Source: an uncultured Marinoscillum sp. (GTDB lineage: Bacteria; Bacteroidota; Bacteroidia; Cytophagales; MED-G16). Taken from it: a DNA stretch of 64,000 nt. Below the pieces are notes generated by a model, which had not been told where the DNA came from, did no database searches, and saw nothing but the letters and a program-made list of their open reading frames with translations. The DNA is taken from contig CABZXU010000006.1 of the NCBI GenBank assembly GCA_902529805.1, positions 1 through 64,000 on the forward strand, given 5' to 3'. The position numbers and the translations under genes are program-made. Of the stretch, positions 57,359 through 64,000 are shown in pieces. Every line of letters starts with the position of its first letter. The first letter of the stretch is position 1.

Positions 57359-58228
57359 ATGAAAAACTATTTAATTATTTTTTCAATATTATTTGTGTCT
57401 TTTTTTATTTCATCGTTGGTCTCCGATAATACTATAATGATTGATGGAGTTTATGCGATTTATTATAGTTGTTTTATTATTTACACTATGCAGTGGCTTG
57501 GTTTTTTCCCTTCTTTTTATTTTAAAACAGAACATTATTATGATCTAATTGGATCTTTTTCTTTTATTGCTACTATATTATTCTCTTTTATAATTAGCAT
57601 CAATGATTTTAATTTAGAGATTGATAAAAGAAATATATTTTTTTTATTTGCTATTTTATTTTGGACATTACGGTTAGGGCTATTTCTTTTTTTAAGAGTT
57701 AAAAGAGATAAAAAAGACGTAAGATTTATTCATATAAAAAAATCATTTTCAACTTTTTTAATGGTATGGCATTTACAAGGATTATGGGTTTTTATTTGTT
57801 GCTTACCTGCCATAATTTCTATGTACTCAAATACATTTGTAGAACTTGGTTTATTTTTCTATTTAGGATCTATTTTGTGGATTTGCGGATTTTTACTTGA
57901 AACCATTGCTGATCATCAAAAATATGTTTTTAAGAAAAATAAATTAAATAAAGATAAATTTATTTCTGAGGGTCTTTGGTCTATTTCCAGACACCCTAAT
58001 TATTTTGGAGAAATTATATTATGGTTGGGACTCTATATAGTATCCTTTCCAGTACTAACTGGATTACAACATTTAGCTATTATTTCACCTTTATTTGTAT
58101 ATATCCTTTTAACAAGAATTTCAGGAATAAATTTATTAGAAGAAATAGGAGATAAGAGGTGGGGAAGTAATATTGATTATAAGAACTATAAGAAAAATAC
58201 TCCAATTCTTTTTCCTAAATTATTTTAA
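57359..58228 (+). CDS. DUF1295 / steroid-5-alpha-reductase-like membrane protein
   Basis: A 289-residue protein with about seven hydrophobic helices. The C-terminal signature GLWSISRHPNYFGEIILWLGLYI, preceded by LLETIADHQKYVFK, places it in the DUF1295 family of steroid-reductase or ICMT-like enzymes, which reduce or methylate lipid substrates with NADPH or SAM. The true substrate is unknown. The tail overlaps the convergent TonB-plug gene by nine bases. Confidence 0.9.
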   Translation: MKNYLIIFSILFVSFFISSLVSDNTIMIDGVYAIYYSCFIIYTMQWLGFFPSFYFKTEHYYDLIGSFSFIATILFSFIISINDFNLEIDKRNIFFLFAILFWTLRLGLFLFLRVKRDKKDVRFIHIKKSFSTFLMVWHLQGLWVFICCLPAIISMYSNTFVELGLFFYLGSILWICGFLLETIADHQKYVFKKNKLNKDKFISEGLWSISRHPNYFGEIILWLGLYIVSFPVLTGLQHLAIISPLFVYILLTRISGINLLEEIGDKRWGSNIDYKNYKKNTPILFPKLF

Positions 58229-58612
58229 TTTAATTATTATAACTCCATTACTACCTCTAAACCCATATCTTTGTAGCTCTGTTGGTTCTTTTAATACTTT
58301 AATTGTCTTTATATCATTTGGATCTACCATATTATAAATCAAAGAATAATCATTTCCTACAGGTGAATTATTTATATAAAATAATGGTCCTTGTTGATTA
58401 AACATACTATTTATTCCTCTAATGGATATTTTTGCATTACTATCATTTCCAGTAATTTGAACACCTGGAAATTTTCTTAATTGATTTGTAAGACTAATAC
58501 TCTCACTTCTATATTTTAATATTTTTTTTTCATCATCAATATTTTTATATGTATTTATTTGATACGTTGAAGAACATGAAAATAAAAAAACAATTAAAAA
58601 TAAATTTCTCAT
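58220..58612 (-). CDS. Orphan TonB-plug-domain lipoprotein
   Basis: A 130-residue lipoprotein (lipobox LFSCSS). The remainder is a lone TonB plug domain: LRKFPGVQITGNDSNAKISIRGINS, PLFYINNSPVGNDYSLI, the VDPNDIKTIKVLKEPTELQRYGFRG-type segment and NGVIIIKL. A complete receptor would continue into a barrel of 500 or more residues, which is absent. It may interact with TonB or with a SusC-type barrel in trans; this is inference. It overlaps the quinone-oxidoreductase gene by four bases. Confidence 0.85.
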   Translation of the reverse strand: MRNLFLIVFLFSCSSTYQINTYKNIDDEKKILKYRSESISLTNQLRKFPGVQITGNDSNAKISIRGINSMFNQQGPLFYINNSPVGNDYSLIYNMVDPNDIKTIKVLKEPTELQRYGFRGSNGVIIIKLK

Positions 58613-59583
58613 GGAATTAATAATATTTTTCCTTTTACTTTTCTATTAATTATATACTCTAAAGCTTTATTAGCATCTTTTAAAGAAAATTTTTTATCAA
58701 TATGTACATTTATTTTTTTATTTTTTATCCAGCTTAATATAGTCTTAAAATTTTTAGCATTTGCTTTAGGATTTTTTCTGAAAAATAGACCCCAAAATAC
58801 TCCAATTATTTGACAACCTTTTAATAAAGTTAAATTTAGAGGTATTTTTGGTATTTCTCCTGCAGCAAATCCAACAACTAAATATCTACCTTCCCAAGCT
58901 ATAGATCTTAAAGCAGGTTCTGAAAATTTATCTCCAACTGGATCATAAATAACATTTGCACCCATTCCTTTTGTATAATTTTTTACTTTTTCTTTAATAT
59001 TCTCTTTAGTATAATTGATGCAATAATCTGCATCCATTTTTTTACAATAATCTAATTTTTCTTTTGATGAAGCTGCTGCTATAACAATTGCGCCAATTTC
59101 CTTTGCGATTTGAATAGCAGCTGTACCCACACCTCCAGAAGCTCCCAATATAAGAATCACCTCATTTTTTTTAATTTTTGCCCTATCTACTAATGCATGA
59201 TATGATGTTCCATAATTAACCATTGATGCTGCAGCATCTTCATAACTAATTTCCTTAGGTATTTTGAAGGTATTTGAGCTCATTACTATTGCTTCTTCAG
59301 AAAACCCACCCCATGTTGATCCTGCAAAAACTTTATCCCCAACATTTAAATTTTTAACATTTCTACCAACTTTTTTTACTATTCCTGAAACTTCCCCACC
59401 AGGAGAAAAAGGTAACTCAGGTTTGAATTGGTATTTACCTTGAACTATTAAAACATCTGGAAAATTAACTCCTGCAACTTTGACCGATATTAATACTTCA
59501 TCTTTTTTTGGTATTGGTGATTTTATTTTTTCATATTTCAGTGAAATCGATGATGAATATTTATGACATAAAATAGCTTTCAT
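58609..59583 (-). CDS. NADPH:quinone oxidoreductase-like MDR enzyme
   Basis: A 324-residue medium-chain reductase without the zinc ligands of alcohol dehydrogenases. The N-terminal domain has GVNFPDVLIVQGKYQFKPELPFSPGGEVSG, the NADPH fold has LGASGGVGTAAIQIAKEIGA, and the C-terminal block ends RKVKGKILL. It resembles zeta-crystallin-type quinone or enoyl reductases. It overlaps the YfhO-like gene by four bases. Substrate unknown. Confidence 0.9.
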   Translation of the reverse strand: MKAILCHKYSSSISLKYEKIKSPIPKKDEVLISVKVAGVNFPDVLIVQGKYQFKPELPFSPGGEVSGIVKKVGRNVKNLNVGDKVFAGSTWGGFSEEAIVMSSNTFKIPKEISYEDAAASMVNYGTSYHALVDRAKIKKNEVILILGASGGVGTAAIQIAKEIGAIVIAAASSKEKLDYCKKMDADYCINYTKENIKEKVKNYTKGMGANVIYDPVGDKFSEPALRSIAWEGRYLVVGFAAGEIPKIPLNLTLLKGCQIIGVFWGLFFRKNPKANAKNFKTILSWIKNKKINVHIDKKFSLKDANKALEYIINRKVKGKILLIP

Positions 59584-61997
59584 TTTTTTCGATTATATTC
59601 AAATAATAATATTATTGGAATTAATAAAATTAAAATTAAAGAAGAATATTTAGTGATTAGATTTCCATAAACAAATGAGTTTGGTTTAAACTTTATTTCA
59701 ATTGTATTTTCTCCAGCCGGAATTTCTAACCCCCTTAAAATATAGTTAACCCTAACAAAATTGGAAGGTTGATTATTTATATATACTTCCCATCCTTTTG
59801 GATAAAAAATTTCAGAAAAAACAAGAAAAGAGACTTCCAAATTAGAAGTTTTATATATCATCTGATATGGTTTATATGATTCAGTAATTATTGTTCCATC
59901 AGAGTTATATTCATTTTTTAAATTTGGAAATTTCGAATTATCTACGATTGCTGTATTTTTTAAATTTTCATTTCTTAATTTTTCAATTTCTTCTTTTGGG
60001 TTTTTAACCTTTTCTAGTTTACTTACATACCAAGCTTTTCCAAATTGAAAATTATTCTTTATTACTCCATTTGATGTATTATTAAATTTAAAATACCCTA
60101 CATTTAACATATTAATAATATTTAGTTTACTAAAATCATTTGATCGATTTTGAATTGTTTTAATTACATCATTTATTTCATTTGAAATCCCAAATTCAAT
60201 CAAATCTTGATACCTTCTTAACTTTGCTCCATGATATCCACCTACAGATTGATGATGATAGGAGGTAGTTGCTTCATTAAATGGGTTTTGTAGATTTAAA
60301 ACCCTTTCTTTTGATAAGTTGTTATTTAATATTTTTTTATCTGCTTCAGTTAGGGTAAAATTTTCTTTATTCTTTCTCATAAATGAATTTTCTTTTATAA
60401 ACCTATTATTTATCAAATTCATATCAATAATTGAAAGAAAAATTAATATTAACATTAAAAATATTGATTTTAATTTTCCAATTAAATGTAAGTATATACA
60501 TCCAGTGAAAATTAAAACAAAAATTAAATTTCTAATTGTATCATAAATCAACATATCTTTTCTATCAGCAATAAGGTTATTTATAAACCAATTAGGAAGG
60601 TTTTTTAAATTTTCATCTACAGCTCCTGAATAGCTCAAAAAGTTTGAAATAATTAAAATTATAATAAAAAAGAGTCCGGTTAATAAAACAGATTTTTTAA
60701 ATAAATCTATATTTTTTTTAGTAGGTTTTAATAACAACTTTTCAAGAGAAATCATTCCCATAAGTACTATGGAAAAGATTGAAATTATAATAATAAATGT
60801 AACAGATCTGAATTTATTATATCCTGGAAAGTATTCAAATAAAAATGAGTTTAAAACCTCAAAATTATTTCCCCAACTTAAAATTATACCTAATGATGTT
60901 AAAATAATTAACCAAACTTTTTCTTTTGAATTAAGAATAAATAGTCCTAATAATATAAAGAATAGTGATAGCGCACTAGCATAATATGGAGCTGTGAATG
61001 GTTGATTACCCCAATAAGTTGGAATATTTTTAAGTTGCTCTTTGGTTTGTTGTCTCCCAATATTATTATTTAAAAATGCCTTCCCAAGATTTGAGTTTAT
61101 ATTTAATTCCTGTTGACTGGGCCCTCCTAAAATATTAGGAATAACTAAAGTTAATGGTTCAAAAATGCCATTACTATATTGAAAAGCATAGTCTTTACTC
61201 AATCCTTTTTCATTAGTCTGTATTTCTGATGGGCCTCTTATTGAATATTTACTGTACTCAGCTATTGACCATAATTCACCAAAAAAAGTACCAATTGAAA
61301 TCAAAGCAGCAACAGAAAGAATTCCAATATTAATTAAGTCCCTTTTTAAATTATTTTCTTTATATGAATATATCAAAAAGCTAATTCCATATATAAGAAG
61401 TATAAGTAATGTATAATATGTGATTTGAAGATGATTAACTCTTATTTGTAATGCTAGAGAGGTCATTGTAATTAAAAATCCTATTTTAATATTTCTTGTT
61501 AACCCAAGATGAACTCCAGCTAGAATTAGTGGAATAAATGCTATTGATCCAATTCTTGCATTATGTCCAGCTAATATTCCAATAATCATATATGACGATA
61601 GAGTGAATATTATTGAGCCAATAATAGAAAGAGGAATCCTTACTTTAAAAACTATAAGCATTATATAAAAGGAAATGAAAGAAATAAAAATATAATTTAT
61701 TGGATGAGGAATTCCCAAACTAACAATTTTATGAATCCCTAATATTAAGTTATTGTCCCATTTAACATCGATTAAATAAGCCGGCATTCCAGAAAACATT
61801 GAATTTGTCCAAAGAGGTTCATCTCCAGTTTTTTCCCTAAAATCTTTAACTTCTTTTGATGAACCTTTCCATTGTTCAATATCATGTTGATTGACTATTT
61901 TATCTTCAAAAAATATAGGATTAAATAAATAGACAGTAATTGATAGAAATAAAACAATAGATAGAAAATGATATAAAATTTCTTTTTTTTTTATCAT
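59580..61997 (-). CDS. YfhO-family integral membrane protein
   Basis: An 805-residue protein with many hydrophobic helices in the first 550 residues (about 12-13) and a soluble C-terminal part ending in another helix. The segments TNSMFSGMPAYLI, IIGILAGHNARIGSIAFIPLIL and EIFYPKGWEVYINNQPSNFVRVNYILRGLEIPAGENTIEIKF fit the YfhO family of GT-C-like glycosyltransferase proteins, which add sugar to cell-wall or lipid acceptors. It is the first gene of a unit with the oxidoreductase and the plug lipoprotein. Confidence 0.85.
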   Translation of the reverse strand: MIKKKEILYHFLSIVLFLSITVYLFNPIFFEDKIVNQHDIEQWKGSSKEVKDFREKTGDEPLWTNSMFSGMPAYLIDVKWDNNLILGIHKIVSLGIPHPINYIFISFISFYIMLIVFKVRIPLSIIGSIIFTLSSYMIIGILAGHNARIGSIAFIPLILAGVHLGLTRNIKIGFLITMTSLALQIRVNHLQITYYTLLILLIYGISFLIYSYKENNLKRDLINIGILSVAALISIGTFFGELWSIAEYSKYSIRGPSEIQTNEKGLSKDYAFQYSNGIFEPLTLVIPNILGGPSQQELNINSNLGKAFLNNNIGRQQTKEQLKNIPTYWGNQPFTAPYYASALSLFFILLGLFILNSKEKVWLIILTSLGIILSWGNNFEVLNSFLFEYFPGYNKFRSVTFIIIISIFSIVLMGMISLEKLLLKPTKKNIDLFKKSVLLTGLFFIIILIISNFLSYSGAVDENLKNLPNWFINNLIADRKDMLIYDTIRNLIFVLIFTGCIYLHLIGKLKSIFLMLILIFLSIIDMNLINNRFIKENSFMRKNKENFTLTEADKKILNNNLSKERVLNLQNPFNEATTSYHHQSVGGYHGAKLRRYQDLIEFGISNEINDVIKTIQNRSNDFSKLNIINMLNVGYFKFNNTSNGVIKNNFQFGKAWYVSKLEKVKNPKEEIEKLRNENLKNTAIVDNSKFPNLKNEYNSDGTIITESYKPYQMIYKTSNLEVSFLVFSEIFYPKGWEVYINNQPSNFVRVNYILRGLEIPAGENTIEIKFKPNSFVYGNLITKYSSLILILLIPIILLFEYNRKK

Positions 61998-62104
61998 AAT
62001 TACTTTCTTGTGAATATCTTAAATAATTAATAATAATAAAAATTCTATCTAATTTAAATCCAATAGAAAAGCATCAATTATTATGATTATTACTATTTTT
62101 ACAT

Positions 62105-63430
62105 ATGTTTGAGAATTTAAGCAATAAATTAAATAGAGCCTTTAAAGTACTAAAGGGACAAGGTAAAATTACGGAGGTTAATGTTGCATCGACAGTAAAA
62201 GAAATAAGACGTGCATTAATCGATGCTGATGTTAGTTATAAAGTAGCTAAAGAAATTACTTCAAACATTAAAGAAAAAGCTTTAGGTCAAGATGTTTTAA
62301 TATCAGTATCACCCGGTCAATTAATGACTAAAATTGTAGCTGATGAGCTATCAATTTTAATGGGTAAGGAATCTGTTGAGATTAATCTAAAAGGAAATCC
62401 AAATATTATTTTAATTTCTGGTCTTCAAGGATCAGGTAAAACTACTTTTTCGGGTAAACTTGCTTATTATCTAAAAAAACAAAATAAAAAATCTCTACTT
62501 GTTGCATGTGATGTATATAGACCAGCCGCTATTGAACAATTACATGTTTTAGGAAAGCAGATAGGTGTTGAAGTTTTTTCTGATGAAAAATCTAAATCCC
62601 CTTTAAATATTGCAAAAAAAGCAATACAACATGCAAAAAAATCTGGAATTAAATCTGTTATAGTAGATACTGCAGGTCGTTTAGCAATTGATGAAAAAAT
62701 GATGAAAGAAATTGAAAGTTTAAAGAAAAACCTTAATCCTTCTGAAACTTTATTTGTTGTTGATTCAATGATAGGTCAGGATGCTGTAATTACTGCAAAA
62801 ACTTTTAATGAAAGAATAGATTATGATGGCGTGATCTTAACAAAATTAGATGGAGATTCAAGAGGTGGAGCTGCTTTGTCAATCAGAAGAGTAGTAGATA
62901 AACCAATTAAGTTTATTAGTACAGGAGAAAAAATGGATGCTTTAAATATTTTTCATCCTGATAGAATGGCAAAAAGAATCCTTGGAATGGGAGATGTTTT
63001 GAGTTTAGTTGAAAGAGCACAACAAAATTTTGATGAAGATGAGGCAAGAAGAATGCAAAAAAAAATGCTTCAAAACACATTCGGCCTTGATGATTTTTTG
63101 TCCCAATTACAAAAAATTAAAAAGATGGGAAATATTAAAGATTTAGTTGGTATGATTCCTGGAATGAGCAATAAAATTAAAGATGTAGAAATGGATAATG
63201 AATCTTTTAAGCCAATTGAAGCAATCATTAATTCAATGACGCCAGGTGAAAGATCTAATCCTGAAATATTGAATGGTATAAGAAAAAAAAGAATTGCTTT
63301 AGGTAGTGGCAGTACAGTTCAAGAAGTTAATCAATTACTAAAACAATTTAATCAAATGAAAAAAATGATGAAAATAATGAAAAAAAGTGGGCCTTCTGGT
63401 ATGATGTCAGCTTTAGGTATGAATAAATAA
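62105..63430 (+). CDS. ffh: Signal recognition particle protein Ffh
   Basis: Ffh binds 4.5S RNA and directs nascent membrane proteins to the translocon. The 441-residue protein has the N domain, the GTPase G domain with GLQGSGKTTFSGKLA, DTAGRLAID and TKLDGDSRGGAALS, and the Met-rich M domain (about 300-441) with MGDVLSLVERAQ and a long Met/Lys tail (MKKMMKIMKKSGPSGMMSALGM). Length is normal. It ends two bases before the convergent pdhB stop. Confidence 0.97.
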   Translation: MFENLSNKLNRAFKVLKGQGKITEVNVASTVKEIRRALIDADVSYKVAKEITSNIKEKALGQDVLISVSPGQLMTKIVADELSILMGKESVEINLKGNPNIILISGLQGSGKTTFSGKLAYYLKKQNKKSLLVACDVYRPAAIEQLHVLGKQIGVEVFSDEKSKSPLNIAKKAIQHAKKSGIKSVIVDTAGRLAIDEKMMKEIESLKKNLNPSETLFVVDSMIGQDAVITAKTFNERIDYDGVILTKLDGDSRGGAALSIRRVVDKPIKFISTGEKMDALNIFHPDRMAKRILGMGDVLSLVERAQQNFDEDEARRMQKKMLQNTFGLDDFLSQLQKIKKMGNIKDLVGMIPGMSNKIKDVEMDNESFKPIEAIINSMTPGERSNPEILNGIRKKRIALGSGSTVQEVNQLLKQFNQMKKMMKIMKKSGPSGMMSALGMNK

Positions 63431-63432
63431 AT

Positions 63433-64000
63433 TTACAGATACATTACTTTTTTTATTGCTTTTATAGTTTTTTCAACATTTGGAACAATTTCTTCAATTA
63501 GGGTAGGAGCATAGTGAAAAGGAACATCTTCAGAAGTAATTCTATGAATAGGTGCATCTAAATAATCAAAAGCAAATCTTTGTATATGATGACTCAATTC
63601 TGAGGATATAGAAGCTAATGGCCATGCTTCTTCAATGATTACTACTCTATTTGTTTTTTTTACTGAGTTAATTATAGTAGAATAATCAATTGGTCTAACA
63701 GATCTTAAATCAATTAATTCTACACTTATATTTATTTTTTTTGCTTCATTAGAAGCTTTTTCAGCTACTTTCATCATTTTACCAAAAGAAATTAATGTTA
63801 AATCATTTCCTTCTTTAACAATATTACATTTACCGATAGGTAAAACATATTCTTCTTCAGGAACATTACCTTTATCTGAATACATTAATTCAGATTCCAT
63901 AAATATTACTGGATCATTATCTCTTATTGAAGATTTTAATAACCCTTTTGCATCATATGGATTGGAGGGTACAACAACTTTTAATCCAGGAGTATTTGCA
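63433..64000 (-). CDS. pdhB: Pyruvate dehydrogenase E1 beta subunit, 3' part
   Basis: The frame is open from the right edge to 63433 and covers about the last 188 residues of an E1-beta subunit, so the start lies outside the window. The Met at 63900 is internal: upstream codons read NTPGLKVVVPSNPYDAKGLL and DNDPVIF, the usual sequence before MESELMY in this family. VELIDLRSVRPID, VVIIEEAW and FDYLDAPIHRIT follow. It pairs with an E1-alpha and an E2 encoded elsewhere. Whether it is the pyruvate or another 2-oxo acid form is judged from resemblance only. Confidence 0.9.
   Translation of the reverse strand, partial: ANTPGLKVVVPSNPYDAKGLLKSSIRDNDPVIFMESELMYSDKGNVPEEEYVLPIGKCNIVKEGNDLTLISFGKMMKVAEKASNEAKKINISVELIDLRSVRPIDYSTIINSVKKTNRVVIIEEAWPLASISSELSHHIQRFAFDYLDAPIHRITSEDVPFHYAPTLIEEIVPNVEKTIKAIKKVMYL

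Noticed and set aside
63433..63900. A complete short gene starting at Met 63900
   Set aside because: The frame continues to the window edge with typical E1-beta sequence, so this Met is internal and the gene is only cut by the window.

Overview
The window reads as one continuous piece of a very AT-rich, tightly packed Bacteroidota chromosome, most likely a marine or otherwise streamlined member of the Flavobacteriales. The support is indirect but consistent. There are five good matches to the Bacteroidota promoter (TTTG, then 18-21 bases, then TAnnTTTG). Shine-Dalgarno sequences are largely absent. Families typical of the phylum are present: an IPExxxVDY-like protein beside pyruvate kinase, a TIGR02757 protein, GH97, DUF1343, PepSY-like and TonB-plug lipoproteins, and many short lipoproteins ending in a Cys lipobox. 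I see no insertion sequence, integrase, phage gene, CRISPR array or rRNA. No gene-free stretch exceeds about 300 bases. Genus or species cannot be told from this.

Layout. 0-9.3 kb holds housekeeping genes: yidD, nadE, rnc-fabF-acpP, IPExxxVDY-like gene-pyk, a PhnP-like metallo-hydrolase with a small partner, miaA and pfkA. 9.4-13.5 kb is a small surface-polysaccharide set: two glycosyltransferases, a methyltransferase and a Wzx-type flippase. 13.5-24 kb is a long minus-strand run: a TSUP permease, folK, a DUF2061 protein, a dehydrogenase E2, cinA, folA, fmt, a DUF1343 (NamZ-like) muramidase, a GH3 glycosidase and a CotH-family lipoprotein. 24-34 kb holds a LolC/E-type permease, a dolichyl-phosphate-mannose-synthase-like transferase, argS, a glutathione peroxidase, a penicillin-acylase-family hydrolase, tRNA-Arg(TCG), sucC, a LolD-type ATPase and an EamA transporter. 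34-38.4 kb holds a repeat-bearing lipoprotein, pncB-pncA, gap and tRNA-Glu(TTC). 38.4-61 kb is the most accessory part: a SUMF1-plus-hydrolase membrane protein, GH32, YceI, TIGR02757, a DUF885 operon ending in a glycine-tailed protein, DUF1080, galK, a sulfatase, LOG, PepSY-like, DUF4396, GH97, DUF1295, an orphan TonB plug, a quinone oxidoreductase and a YfhO-like protein. The window closes with ffh and the 3' part of an E1-beta gene (pdhB) that runs off the right edge.

How the genes work together. Central carbon metabolism is represented by pfkA, gap, pyk, pdhB, an E2 and sucC. NAD supply recurs: nicotinamidase (pncA), nicotinate phosphoribosyltransferase (pncB), a CinA/PncC-type nucleotide deamidase and glutamine-dependent NAD synthetase (nadE). 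Glycan scavenging genes (GH3, GH32, GH97, DUF1080, sulfatase, galK, DUF1343) are scattered rather than grouped in a classical SusCD locus; no SusC/SusD pair is visible here.

The most distinctive observations are: a membrane protein that joins a SUMF1 fold to a serine hydrolase, resembling the effector half of a kinase fusion without the kinase; a glycine-rich tail encoded by an abrupt GC-rich tract; the extreme packing of all 15 convergent gene pairs, five sharing a 4-base double stop; and a promoter match that appears to move the start of the penicillin-acylase gene to a TTG.
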